From Rhytidiadelphus loreus (taxonomy: Eukaryota; Streptophyta; Bryopsida; Hypnales; Hylocomiaceae): DNA of 64,000 bases. The stretch covers positions 76,507,839 through 76,571,838 of the forward strand of contig OX344761.1 of NCBI GenBank assembly GCA_947034895.1. The letters are read 5' to 3'. Below, piece by piece: positions 42,405 to 54,327 of this stretch (position 1 is the stretch's first letter; the number at the start of each line of letters is the position of its first letter). Made by a program: the position numbers and the translations under genes. The notes below the pieces were generated by a model. That model worked only from the letters and a program-made list of their open reading frames with translations, was not told where the DNA came from and did not search any database.

Positions 42405-43491
42405 CACTAGCAGAAAAAGACAGTGCCCAAATCAACAAAAATCAACACAAAAGTGTTGATTTTTTTTGTTGATTTGGATGTGTTAATTTGGGTACTTTTT
42501 AATACAAAACTGTTGATTTTTTTGTTAGTTTTTTGTTAATTTGGGCACTAAATTTTTCCTTTAAAAATCAATTTTTTTCAATATTGGACCAATGAAAAGT
42601 TGCCACGCGAGCACAACCCGTCACATAGGCGGCCCACCATGTGGCAATGCCATGCGGGCAGCCTGCCACCACGTGGCACCCCATTTGGGGTCACCGGCAA
42701 AGTTTGAACCTTGCACCTCACTTTTGGGGTGCAAGGTTCAAACCAATGCACCACACATACACATGCATGTGTGTGGATTTTTTTATTTTATCTAGTTAAC
42801 GTGTTTTTTTTTCCTTTTTTTGCTAAAGACAGCAGACTTCAGAGGTCATTTAAGCATAGAAAACCAATTTTTTTTTTAAACTTTGAACAAAGAAAAGTTT
42901 CTATATACAAGTATCTTTCATCTCCAAAAATCCGTTTGCAATTTCAAGTCTCCAATAAAAAGTTATGAATTAATTTTAGAGAGGGTCTTTCATGATGTCA
43001 AAAACAAAATTCAATCCAACCCCTCCCTGAAATTAATTCATAACTTTTTATTGAAGACTTGAAATTGCAAATGGATTTTTGGAGATGAAAGATACTTTGA
43101 TTTAGCAACTTTTCTTTGTTGAAAGTTTTTTTTTAAATGTTGTTTTTCTATTACTAAATGACCTCTGAAGTCTTCTGACTTTGAAAAATACCGAATTGTG
43201 AATGATTTAGTTTTAAAAAAAAAACATTATTTATAGAATACTAACGATGGTGATTCAAACATTTTTCAAATCAAAAAACTTACTTGAGATTCTTGAAAGT
43301 CAAAATTAACAAAAAAGTGTTGATTTTTTTGTTGATTTAGAGTTGTAGTATCCAAATCAACAAAAAAAATTGTTGATTATGTCAGTTTTTACCAATATCA
43401 ACAAAAAATTGTTCAAATGGACGATACAATATCAAAATCAACATTTTTTTGTTAATGTTTTGTTGATTTGGTCATTGTTTTTCTACTAGTG
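42405..43491. mobile_element. Complete 1.09-kb CACTA non-autonomous element, ATA duplication
   Basis: Starts CACTAGCAGAAAAAGACAGTG, ends CATTGTTTTTCTACTAGTG, flanked by ATA on both sides (42402-42404, 43492-43494). ATCAACAAAAA words in both orientations fill the first 150 and last 200 bp, as subterminal repeats do in this superfamily. The middle holds a GC-rich 'ccaccatgtggca' block, an inverted ttgcacctca pair and a long foldback (arms about 42828-42985 and 43015-43185). No transposase. It splits LINE ORF2; excision joins LLQ to YDPG in frame. Confidence 0.95.
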
Positions 43492-44385
43492 ATATGATCC
43501 AGGGTGATGGAAGTGGTCCAATGGCAAACCACTCATGGAGTATATGGCTGCTCTTGGTCATAATCTACTTACGACCTCATAGCAGTGAAATGGCCCACCC
43601 TCCTCCTGGGTTCCTATGCCCCACGTTGGAGTGATATCTGGATTAAAGCGTGGCCTCAGGAGGACGTGGCCTTTATTTGGTCAATCTAGCATAATGCTGT
43701 TGTTGTTAACTCATGGCGGGCTCAAATTGCTCCAGGGATTGATGCAAATTGTATTTGTTGCAATTCTCTTGTCATAGAGATGCCTTTGCATAGGTTCTTT
43801 GAGTGCTCGAGATCCCAAGAAATTTGGGATTATGCTATTTTGATGATGCATCATATTTGTGGCACGTCTCCAGTTTTGGGCCCTCATCGAAGATTAGATG
43901 CCATCCAATGTATTTTTGGGACTCCTACTCCTAGACTGTTCCATAGAGTTTCCACGATATGGTCTATTGTTTGTGGTGTTGCCTTATGGCTTTGTTGGAT
44001 TATGCACAACCATATGGTATTTGCCTAGGATCGTTGGCCCACCATCCTCCTCCGCACTAATCTTTGGAATGCCCTCCTTGACTCAAGTCAGGCTGCCGCT
44101 CTTAAGACGGTCTTTGCCTCTAGACGTAGTCCTCAGTATTCTGATAGGATTTGGACCAAATTTTCTAGTATTTGGCTTCAATCCCCGGTTCTTGCAACTA
44201 AAGTTGGTTACTCGATTAGGTGGAACAAAGAGGGTCCTCCTCTTTGTTCGTTCTCTTAGTTTCCTTTTCTTTGTTGCTCTTCTTCTCTTCATTTGCTCTT
44301 CTTCTCTTCATTTGTCCAACCTTTGGCTTGGCGGTTACTTTTTTTTCTCTCAATACAATGGTCTCCATTTGTTATCAAAAAAACA

Positions 44386-45434
44386 AACAATGTACATTGA
44401 CTGCTTTTCGAGCTTTAGTCCTCTGCAATACTATCAATATGGCTTTTGTTGCATGTACACACGATCGCTCCTCCTTATCATAATCGCAATGTAGCTTGAC
44501 TTGGCACGGAAGTGATCATTAGTTCCTCTCACTCTATATCTATTTCATATTATGCTTGATTGGATTAATCATAGAGTATTCAATTTGAGATTGATTAAGC
44601 GAGCTGCTTACTACTTGCGAATGGTCGTCCGTCATGGTAACTGGATGCCAGTGAAAGAAGAGAGGGAAAGAGAGATGAAAGATTTAGAAAAGTTTTAAAA
44701 TATTCTTTTGAAATAGTCATATGAGTAGTTTAGTACAATACGGGAGTCAAATCTATTGTTCTTCTTTAGGTTGTATTTTGCACAATGCGGAGAGGAGCAA
44801 TTCTTCTTTACTAAGGAGAGGTCATGCTGCTATGAGTGAACGTTGTTGTCGCCATAGCTCGTAGCGGCCTAGAGCTTGTAATGGAAGGGTGCGAACGAGG
44901 GAGAATTGCGGCAGGAAGGAAGGGGCTGAGTGTCGCTCTGGCGATGGTCCTGAGTTCATGATCACGGTGTTTTGAAACCTATGTTCTTCCACAAGGTGAG
45001 CTTTACTTCGTAATTGTTTTGCATCAGTTCATAGGAGGCCATGGCGGCAACTCAATCTTTAAACAATGGTCAAAAAGTGAGCATATTTCACGATTCTATG
45101 GTGGTGTGATGCTTGGAAAAAATTCTGGTGGCAGCTATCTGTAAAGTGGTTCAAGTTCTTCCAATTCTGATGACATAGTAGCGAAGGCTCTAGATAATTG
45201 ACTTAGGTTTCGTTAAGCAGAGGTTGCCGTAGTGTCATTGCGATCTAGTTGCAGAGTGAAGATTGACAGCCAGAGAGGTTAAGTCAAATTCCATGAAAGT
45301 CAAGCGTTGAAGTGATTCTTAGACCTTGGTGATCAGTGGCAATTACTTGGTAGTATTAAATGTTTCCCCGTTACATGCAATAGGCATAGGCTAAAACTAA
45401 GCAATTTGGAAGCGACACCATGTAGGGTAGAAGA
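44386..45434. other. Gap between LINE end and filament-like gene
   Basis: No gene recognised. 44800-45000 is less A+T-rich, and 'cttccacaag' followed by gtgagc at 44995 looks like a splice donor, so it may be the 5' untranslated exon of the next gene. Confidence 0.35.
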
Positions 45435-47004
45435 ATGGACAGAGAAATAGAAAAATGGCGAAGCTGGCTACGGAAGAAGAATGGTTTCGGCGAGGGGGTA
45501 ACCTCTCTAACCCCGGTGAAGCTTTTCGAACAAATTTGGTAATGTGTTCTAGTCTCCTATCGGCAATACCGAATCGGCACTGCAGCTCTTGAAATGGATT
45601 ATTCTTCAGAGTTTCTACAGAATCTGGCATCATTGGTCCAAATTCTTTTTGGAACGAGGCATATTCTATTGCTATTCTAATTTGCATAATGACTTCACGA
45701 CCATCTCACCATCCTTATGTAGTAGTATAATGGATGGTAACTTGTTCACATTCTAGATTTCATCGAGTGTTCTTCTCGTTGTCTAAACCTTAAAAAATCG
45801 TCAAGCACATCTCTTGTTGTACTTGCAGGAAGCCGCCAGAATACTCGAAGACCAAGTGCAAAGTCGGCAAGAGCAAATAGATTGTACTTTTCGTGAAGTT
45901 GATGAGAAGTATTCTCAAAAAGAAAAGACAATAAAAATGAGAAATTGGACTCCGTGAACAAGAAACTCTCATTTGCCCTTGTAGAGATTAATGTCAAGGA
46001 TAACCTGGTCAAGCAACACATAAAAATCTCTGAAGAGATTGTAATTGGTAAGATTTACGTACTTTATAGACCTGCCTATTTAAAATCCTCCAATTGAATG
46101 AAGTACTGTGTGTTGGAGACTTGGAGTTGAAGTCCGAGTTGAATTTGGAGTTGAACTTCTAATTCCGAGGCCTTGATGGTTTTGCGTTCAGGTTGGGAGA
46201 GAGTGGAAACTAAGACAGCGGCGATTAAACTACAACGTGATGTTGCGATTCAGCAAAAGCTGGTCGCAGAGGACCGTGTGAAACATCTGGATGGTGCATT
46301 GAACGAGGCTAGGAAGCAACTTTGTAGTGGACATGACGAACTAGAGCAACGCATTTTCGACATAATGGTGACAAAGACACGAGAGTTTGACAATCTCCGA
46401 GAAGTGATGGAATCAAAATTGGCGGAAGCATCTTATAGTTTGGCTCAAATGCAATCCAAGCTCATAGAGTCACGAGCTGAAAATGTGGTTCTCTCTAATG
46501 CCTTGCAGGTATAGATCGGAATTGGACGATCGCCTTATTCTAGGAACTGCATTATCGTTGCAACTTTGGCACATCTATTCACTAGTAGAAAATGTTGTCC
46601 AAATCAACAAAAAATCATCAATTTTTTGTTAATGTGGGCACTGTATCGACCATTTTCACAATTTTTTGTTGATTTGGCACAAGGTAACAAAATGGTTAAA
46701 ATTATTTGTTAATTTTGGTAGTACAACGTCCAAATCAACAAAACTATAAACATTTTTTTGTTCATTTTCACAAGTTTTTGTTGATTTGGCACAAAGTAAC
46801 AAAATGATTAAATTTTTTTGTTACTTTTGGTAGGTCAATGTCCAAATCAACAAAACAATCGACACTTTTTTGTTTATTTACACTTATAAAAGTTTTAAAT
46901 AAGTTTATGTCATTGGGGTAAAGTTTTAAATTCCTAAGGTTCAATTCTAACTAGAATTTTAATTTAATTCAACACTTTATTACTCACAATTCTGTGTTTT
47001 TTGA

Positions 47005-47390
47005 ACTCAACAGACTTTGATGACCGTTTGGGCATAGTAAAATATGTTTTCTGAAGAAACTTTGAACTAATAAAAGTTAGACAACCAAGCTAACTTTCAC
47101 CTCAAAAAATCCATTTGACATTTGAAATCTCGAATCAAAAGTTATAAACAAAATTCAGAGCGGGTGTTTAAAAATGTTAACAAAAAAGTCCATTTCAACC
47201 CCGCTCTGAATTTTGTTTATAACTTTTGATTCGAGATTTCAAATGTCAAATGGATTTTTTGAGGTGAAAGTTAGCTTGATTGTCTAACTTTTATTAGTTC
47301 AAGGTTTTTAAAAAAAAAAGTATTTTGTTATGCCCAAACGGTCACCAAAATCTGCTGAGTTCAAAAAACACAAAATTATTAATTCAAGAA
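47005..47390. repeat. Long foldback, first of two in tandem
   Basis: Arms of about 165 bp (atgaccgtttgggcatagta ... ttcagagcgggt against its reverse complement) surround a loop of about 40 bp. The second, 47460-47815, is a related copy. Others lie at 11548-11895, 42828-43185 and 50380-50735. Confidence 0.85.
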
Positions 47391-47459
47391 CTAGATGTCT
47401 ATTGTAGAGTTAGAATTAGATTTATATTGTTTTTGCATTTTTTTTTTTTTTGGTAAGAA

Positions 47460-47815
47460 CAACAGGCTTTGGTGACCGTTTTGTCATAGTAAAACACTTT
47501 TTTTGAAAACACTTTGAACAAATAAAAGTTAGATTATTAAGCTAACTTTCACCTCCAAAAATCCGTTTGACATTTGAAGTCTCCAATCAAAAGTTATGGA
47601 CAAAATTCAGAGCGAGGTTGAAATGGACTTTTTCGTTAACATTTTTAAACACCCGCTCTGAATTTTGTCCATAACTTTTTATTGAAGACTTCAAATGTCA
47701 AACGGATTTTTGGAGGTGAAATTTAGCTTGATTGTATAATTTTTCTTAGTTCAAAGTTTCTTCAAAAAAAGTGTTTTACTATGCCAAAACGGTCACCAAA
47801 GTCTGTTATTCTTAC
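47460..47815. repeat. Long foldback, second copy
   Basis: Arms begin ggctttggtgaccgttttg and end with its complement caaaacggtcaccaaagtc. The inner arms share 'cacctccaaaaatccgtttg' with the other foldbacks. Confidence 0.85.
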
Positions 47816-47873
47816 AAAAAAAATGAAAAACAATATAAATCTTATTCTAACTTTCATATTAACATGTAGATTT

Positions 47874-47999
47874 CGGGGTGGCTCAATGGTTAGAGCCTTG
47901 GACCTCAACCATGAGGCAAGGTTCAAACCCCCATGGTGGTGGCCGCCTACGTTGTGGGTTGCCACGTGGCGTGACCTACCTCTGCCATGTGGCATTTAA
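47874..47999 (+). other. tRNA-derived SINE-like unit
   Basis: TGGCTCAATGG (47879-47889) fits the RNA polymerase III A box and GGTTCAAACCC (47920-47930) the B box, 30 bp apart. A perfect four-base D-stem (GCTC/GAGC) flanks the A box, while anticodon and T stems are broken, so it is not a working tRNA. A GC-rich tail with 'tgccacgtggc' and 'gccatgtggca' follows, then an A-rich run. Similar B-box words occur at 42730 and 51470 in sister elements. Confidence 0.55.
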
Positions 48000-48979
48000 A
48001 AAATAATAATTTTTAAATTTAATTTAAAAAAATAAAAATAAAAATAGACCAAATCAACAAAAACAGTAACAAAAAAATCAATACTTTCAGAAAATGAACT
48101 AATAAAATCAACATGTTTTTGTTGATTTGGACGCAAATTTTCTACTAATGATTGCAATTCTCTGCGATTCTTATTTTTGGTTGACATGTTTCTTTGGTGA
48201 TTTCAATTCAAGAGCATTTGCGAGCTCTAGCAGTAGTCAAGGATGCAAAGACGCTTGCAGAGACCAATATGAATGTTCTTCAGGTAACAAATGTAACAAG
48301 ATGTACGTGCAAACACGATTTTTGATTGCTCTTATCAATTTGATAAATTAAAATTCAAAAGACTTTAATACTAGACCATAGCTGAGAACGACTCAACATT
48401 TCGATGCGAATTTTGACTTTCAGACTTTTCATCGTTCTTTCTCAATCCATAGTTTGAAAATTTGTACAAATCAGATAGATTTTGGTTAGCGTGAGTTCGA
48501 TTCTATAAAGTAGACTTTGACTTTAAAGATTGGAGGTAAGAGAAAGCCTGAGGTGGCTTTAAGTGGAACTGAATTTCTTACTAGAACCTGCCCAAGCAGG
48601 AATCTGTGAAGAATGATTTGCAGTCTCAGAATTTTACATAATTTTGGAACTCGTGTAGGTGCGTCTGGAAGGAATGGAGAAAGATAATGTCGGCCTCAAG
48701 TATGATATTCACCTGGTAACGAAAGAACTTGAGGCTCGAACGTCAGAGCTTGAGCATGCCAGGAAACAACTTGTATGCTCGGATGTGATGTCCAAACAAC
48801 TCGCAGAAGCTTTGAAGAAGGTCAGCAAGCTTAGCGAAGAATGCAACCACCTTTGCATCTTGGTCCGCAAGAAGACTCCAAGTAGGGCTTCTCTCCACCA
48901 ATTCAATTCCCACATTGATTTTCATGATGTGAATATTGGTATTATGAACCTTATCTACCAGGTTCCTAGTTTTCCATGA

Positions 48980-50355
48980 GTAAGTCATCGTGTGGGTTCA
49001 AACCAACTTAAAACCAACTCTTCAATATCTTCAAGCAGTTTGTGGAGGCCCATGAGGATGGATAGTTTGTAGCAATAGTAAAATATTAGGTGGTTTTATA
49101 GTTTTCAAATATTTTTAGGTTGTTGCTTAAAATATTATAGGAAAAAAAGAAAAAAGAAAAAGAAAATATATAGTAGGAAGTTTCAAATATTGAGTATTTA
49201 CTTTTCATACTATTTAAATTTTTTTTTAAAAGAATAGAAAAATTAGAAAGATAGAAGAAGTGGGATTAGTTTGCAATTTTACTACGTTAGTTGTATTGAT
49301 TTTTTTCAATGTTGTTTTACAATCTAATGTTTTGGATGTGGCCTATATAATAAATTTTCATTGTTATTTTCATATTCAATTGTATACAATTTTGCAATTT
49401 ATCTATTGCATTTTAACAATCTTGTTTGTTTCTTTATATTTTAAATTGGGTGCATCTTTAATTTTTTTTATCAATGACTTCTGTAATCTTGAACTTCGTT
49501 ACTTATGCGCATGTCATTTGATATACTTCAAAAATACTATTTATTATTGATGTTGATTGGTTCAAGTTTTAATCTTATTAGTTACCTCCTTTCATCTTCG
49601 ACTATAGAAGTCTAGATCGAGTGTATAAAAATAAATAAAAAATTATTTCTACTATATCGTCAACTCATGGACCAACCTAATATATGAAATGTGTATTGTA
49701 GGAGTGAAGAGTTTTGGTACTCCTTTTTATACTTCCCCTAAATCCATATTTCATACAATCATTTAAGTTTCAATTTATTTAAATGTCTCAATTTAATGAA
49801 CATTTTTACGTTCTAATTTTAGGAGGGTGATTAAAATGTGAAACTTTTTTTTCTCATTTTAATGAATATGGCCTTTTATTTGCAATTTCTACTTATTAAA
49901 AAAATTACATTTTAATACTTGCAAGGTGGATTGTGTAATGAGTTTGATAGCTCTTCATTTGAACTTAAGGTTTTTAAAAGTGCATTTTTGTGTGCTAACA
50001 CAATTTTTAGTTGTTCATGTCACCTCCAATCTCCAAAAAACTCTTATATGCAAATTTTTCAAACATTGTGGGGAGGGGTAGCATACTAAAAATAGGATAA
50101 TTACATTTTTCTTGTTATAATCTCACAACTCCTATGCAATTCACACTCAAAATTGGAGTAAGCAAGCTCTTTTAACATCTATATGGTTAGATTTAGAAAG
50201 AAAAAAAAATTGCTTCATTAGAGATAACCATAAGCCCGTGATCTTTTTTCATAGGAAAAACACACTTCAAAAGGCTTGGACATTTATGGGTTAAATCACT
50301 GAGGTTAGTACTCTATGTACAATGGAAACTTATTCTTTTAACTTAATCATTCATA
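48980..50355. other. AT-rich stretch without a gene
   Basis: Nothing supported; a 60-70 aa hydrophobic frame near 49260 is a by-product of T-richness. Confidence 0.5.
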
Positions 50356-51797
50356 ATTCGGTGATTTTTAAACTCAACAGACTTCAGAGTCCATGTAGTC
50401 ATAGTAAATCAACTTTTTTCAGAAAACTTTGAACTAAAAAAAGTTGGAAAATCAAAGTAACTTTCACCTTCAAAAATCTGTTTGTGATTTCAAGTCTCCA
50501 ATCAAAAGTTATGAATAAAATTCAGAGAAGATGTTTAAAAATGTCAAAAGAAAATGTCCATTCCAAACCCTCTCTAAACTTTGTCCATAACTTTTGATTG
50601 GAGACTTGAAATTGACCACAAACGGATTTTTGGAGGTGAAATTTAGCTTGATCTTACAACTTTTTCTAGGCCTAAGTTTTTTGAAAAAAATTAGTCTACT
50701 ATGCCTAAATGGACTCTAAAGTCTGCTGAATTCATAAACTGAATGAAAAAACTAAATAAATAAAATCGTAACCCATGCATGCACTTGTAAGTGAATGAGT
50801 GGTGTGTTGGTTAACCCCTAGTTCTCTATATTTTGCTATTCTAAGGGGAAAAAACTTGGTTTCCTCATACTCTACAAATAATTGTAAAGTCCCATTGTCC
50901 CTACGGGGGACAAAATGGATTTCAGGCAAGCTCCTATGATCTCAATTTTTACTGAAACTTTTTGAAACTTTCTCATAAGATAGATAAACTTATGAGCTTT
51001 CCATCAATATAATTTTTATTCCAATCGGTGCCCGAAATCAAAAGTTATGTTACAATAACCTCAAAATGGGGGAGACCGGGCAACAGAAAAAATCCACAAA
51101 AAATTCAAATAAAAATTTTAATATTTTTTTTCTTGTATATTATTTTTTCTTCTAGATGTGAAGCTTTGATTCATTTCATTTGGATTAGTGATGTGAAAGT
51201 TATGGAGTTTCTTGTTTTGCGGGCAATCATAGCAACTTCTTGAAAGAAATATTTTTCTTCCGCTTTGAATGCTAATATCTTTCAATCTATACGATCAAAC
51301 ATCACAAAATTTTTATCACGTGATCTAAGACAAGTGTAGAATAAGATCCTATGGTTAGATTCTAAAAATTATATAAAAAATTTATTTCATAGGTGAACAT
51401 AGCAAAAGTGGTAGTTTTGAGTTGTTTTGGCAAAAAAATGGCCTTGGGACTTTGGGGGTTAAGGGGTGCAAGGTTTGAACCCCCTTAGTACTGCTTAACT
51501 TGTGTGGTGTGGTTGCTTAGGTGACTCCGCCACATGGGTAGGCTACCTAAATGATACTTTTTAATAATGATGTGGCACTTTCAATGTATGAATTTGTATA
51601 TGGACGGATTGCATTTAATTTTTTGATTTTTTTACATTTTTCACATGACCAATTTAACAAAAATGAATAACCAAATTTTTAAAAAATCAACACTTTTTTA
51701 ATAACAATTGTCCAAATTAACACATCCAAATTAACAAACAAATCAACACTTTTGTGTTGAATTTTTGTTAACTTGGTCACTAAATTTTCTACTAGTG
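50356..51797. mobile_element. CACTA relic with right terminus, foldback and repeat R
   Basis: The right end CTACTAGTG (51789-51797) follows the usual ATCAACA words. A foldback lies at 50380-50735, family R sequence at 50780-51460, and a B-box-like 'aaggtttgaaccccc' at 51470. No left CACTAG terminus was found within reach, so the extent on the left is a guess. Confidence 0.6.
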
Positions 51798-52407
51798 GAT
51801 GTATGGTTAATTTTTTGAAATTTTAAAATGTGTATCATAGAAGACAAAAAGATAGGATTTAGGAGCCTTACTAACTCATGAATTGTTATTAGACCTAGGA
51901 TATTGTTGCTCCACCTTCCTCCACTACTACTTCCGCCTTCTTCTACCGATTTGCCTTCCTCAACTACTACACTCCCTCTTGAAATCAACTTTGGTCATAG
52001 CTCTAGTTGCACATGCACTCCTCTTTTCCATTGTTGCTTCATTTGCTTGCTTGGTTGCTTTGCCTTTTTCCATTGTTATTCTATCTATGTGAGTGTTTTT
52101 TCTGCTTATATTGTCTCTTTTGCCTACTTGTGTAGTTGCTTTATCTACTTGCTTGGTTTTCTTTATTTGCTATCGAGCATTTTATTAGTTCGATCCTCTA
52201 TATGCTCTATTGTAGCTTCAATATGTTATAGTGATTATTTGTGGTCAACTGCTGTAGTGATCTTAGTGGAATCATGAAATTTGATCATTCATTCTTGTAG
52301 GTCACTCTTGTACTATTTCAATTCCAATCAATTTGTTGTAGTTCCTTTAGTTGTGTAAAAGTGAAATACAAGGATTGAAGGGGATGCTGGAAGGGAGGCT
52401 AGAGCTC
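51798..52407. other. T/C-rich stretch without a supported gene
   Basis: Frames of 69 and 124 aa at 51883-52277 are Leu/Ser/Cys/Phe-rich translations of pyrimidine-rich DNA, with no motif. Confidence 0.4.
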
Positions 52408-52476
52408 CACTAGTAGAAAATCTTGCCCAATCTGTTGTTTTGGTCGCGTTGATCATCAACAAATTTTTGTTGAGTA
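52408..52476 (+). mobile_element. Half copy of the 132-bp CACTA MITE
   Basis: From CACTAGTAGAAAATCTTGCC to CATCAACAAATTTTTGTTGA it matches the left half of the MITE at 29137, then the match ends abruptly. The mirror half is absent. Confidence 0.9.
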
Positions 52477-52629
52477 CAACGATCTAATTTGATGAAGGAA
52501 AGAAAACCCTTCATCATTGGTGTCGGTATCACCTTTGTAAATTTAACAAAGTTTGGTTAATATGTCATTTCTCGTTGTAGCCAAATTAAAATGTCATATG
52601 TGCACAAGAAAATTGCAATGCAGTTAAAG

Positions 52630-53275
52630 AAATATTGAATGGTATGAAAAATAAAATCAGTATATTCACAACAATAGTTAATACGTTGAAGAATCATGTA
52701 TTCTTATTCCAACCAAAATATTGTATTTGTCAAAAAATAAAAATAAAGAATTGCAATGTAGATAGACAAGTGTTCAATGGTACAAAAAATAAAATCAATA
52801 TATACACAACACCACTTAGTATGTTGAAGAATCATGTACAAATAATGTCCAATTTGATATTATATGTGCAAATTATGGAGTAGGAATTACACGCCCAATA
52901 TCTCCAAGTAATGCAATATTGTACCTGTACTCAAAATGAACTACAATACTCTAGATTTGTTGTCAATCAAAAAGTATTGATATTTTTGGTACTAAAACTA
53001 CTCCATTCAACATCTTGAGGTCTATTATACTTTAGATTCTTTATTTTTCAGGAAGTGTTGATATTGATGGTACTAAGACTACTCCATTCAGCATCTTGAG
53101 GTCTACAATACTGTACATTTGTTGTCAATCAAGGAATCTGGATATTGATGGTATTGAGACCACTCCACTCATTATCTTGAGGTTTACTATACTTTAGATT
53201 TGTTGTCCACTCAAGTGATTTTTTAATATTGATGGTATTGAGACCACCACACTCAACATGGTGAGGTCTATAGGC
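52630..53275 (+). repeat. Two tandem repeat blocks (about 140 bp and 81 bp)
   Basis: At 52637 and 52776 a block with 'aaaataaaatcagtatat' and 'gttgaagaatcatgta' occurs twice. From 52930 an 81-bp unit is repeated four times (caacatcttgaggtct at about 53009, 53090, 53171, 53255), with 'attgatggtattgagacca' inside. Confidence 0.75.
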
Positions 53276-54327
53276 ATGGAGAAATTTACCATAGGTGAAA
53301 ATTTTAGAGTTACATACACTTCATGATTGACAATGGACATATTGTAGAATACAAGTAGAGAGAACGGGGAGTTCAAATGTTAGAAGAGCGTTGCAAAAAA
53401 AACACTTGTTGTTTTGGGCTCAAAACAATCTATATTTCAATGAGTGCTATGACTTTTGGAATAATTTTTTTTATGTGAAATAAAATATGGATAATTTTTA
53501 AAGCATTAAAAATAATATGTCTCTAAAAATTCAAACCTAGAAAAATTTATCTCCGAAAGTTATGCTAAGAAAAAACCCAATGGCAAATACCAAGAAAATA
53601 TACATTTTGATGTTTGATTTTTAGAAAATAGTAAAAAAATGAGAATTAGAATTCAAAATACTATTTTTTCTAACTTAAAGATACTCCTTCTCAATCATTT
53701 TCATCTTTGGAAAAAAGAAGTTGTGTTCTCTCTACTCATGCAAAGGTAGTGCACTTTGAGTGCATGTAGAAGGTGAAATTTTACTGTTTTTAGAAAATCT
53801 CTTTGTGGTCTTTTGTAACTTTACTGTAAGTCCTTGTACCCCAATTTTGAGCTTCAAATTCACATTTTTGGAGCAAAAATAGTAATGAAACCCTCCAAAG
53901 TGGCTAAGGTAAACATCTAATCAGGGAATATTTAAAAATACTAAAATAAGTTTTTTTAAATGCAAAAAAATTACTCAATTTCTACCACTACTAGATGTAC
54001 TTTCATTTCAAATTTCATATAAAATTGACATACAACGCAAAAGTTATGAGCAAAATTCACTTGTCAAATGCAAAGAAAAATAGAAGTAACAAAGAAAGAT
54101 GTTATTCACCTCTTTTATGGATATAGAGATCTCTCACCAAACAAATTCAATGAACAACACTTCATAGTCATTCTAGGGCATGCCACATTGATAATTAACC
54201 AAGACGAAAATTATTTGTATGGACAATATAATGTTTATGGATGAAATAACACTCAAGTGGATGAAAGTTTTTGGTAGTAAGAATTCACAATTCCAATTTT
54301 AAATTTTCATTTCTAAAAAAAAGTTCT
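53276..54327. other. AT-rich stretch without a gene
   Basis: No feature supported. Confidence 0.4.

Larger units (their letters stand above)
42232..44385 (+). pseudogene. LINE ORF2 3' end, split by a CACTA element
   Basis: Segments 42232-42404 and 43492-44261 continue ORF2. The first reads CTTMGIHSRLLSFLL and VWRIRVSQVKKRKKRQ to LLQY. After the CACTA element it reads DPG, stop, WKWSNGKPLMEYMAALG, APRWSDIWIKAWPQEDVAF, then the zinc-finger zf-RVT region with C-x2-C and H...C (CICCNS, MPLHRFFECSRSQEIWDYA). ORF2 ends about 44261. The 3' untranslated tail has a duplicated cttcttctcttcatttg and ends at about 44376 with ATCAAAAAAAC, a short A-rich LINE tail. TGG-to-TAG changes (WSI-HNA) mark decay. 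Confidence 0.8.
46580..48150. mobile_element. Complete 1.57-kb CACTA non-autonomous element, ATT duplication
   Basis: Starts CACTAGTAGAAAATGTTGTCC, ends GGACGCAAATTTTCTACTAATG, with ATT on both sides (46577-46579, 48151-48153). Same family as 42405-43491 by the ATCAACAAAAA subterminal words. It contains two foldbacks (about 47005-47390 and 47460-47815) and a tRNA-like unit at 47874. It sits in an FPP intron and has no coding capacity. Confidence 0.95.
45435..48979 (+). pseudogene. FPP: Filament-like plant protein (FPP), truncated gene
   Basis: Exons fit the plant FPP/DUF869 coiled-coil family, thought to act with the cytoskeleton or nuclear envelope. Possible first exon 45435-45537 (MDREIEKWRSWLRKK). 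Exon 45829-46047: EAARILEDQVQSRQEQ, then after an apparent frameshift LVKQHIKISEEIVI. Exon 46192-46508: GWERVETK, KLQRDVAIQQKLVAEDRVKH, RAENVVLSNALQ. Exon 48215-48283: HLRALAVVKDAKTLAETN. Exon from 48659: VGLKYDIHLVTKELEAR, KLSEECNHLCILVRKKTP. Junctions are GT-AG and in phase. FPPs are usually 600-1000 aa; everything after RKKTPSRASLHQ is missing and the reading stops at 48979. The intron between 46508 and 48215 holds a CACTA element. Confidence 0.75.

Noticed and set aside
43898..44494. 198-aa Leu/Ser/Phe-rich frame
   Set aside because: Out-of-frame reading of the LINE zinc-finger region and its pyrimidine-rich 3' tail.
47874..47945. A working tRNA gene
   Set aside because: A and B boxes are good, but anticodon and T stems do not pair.
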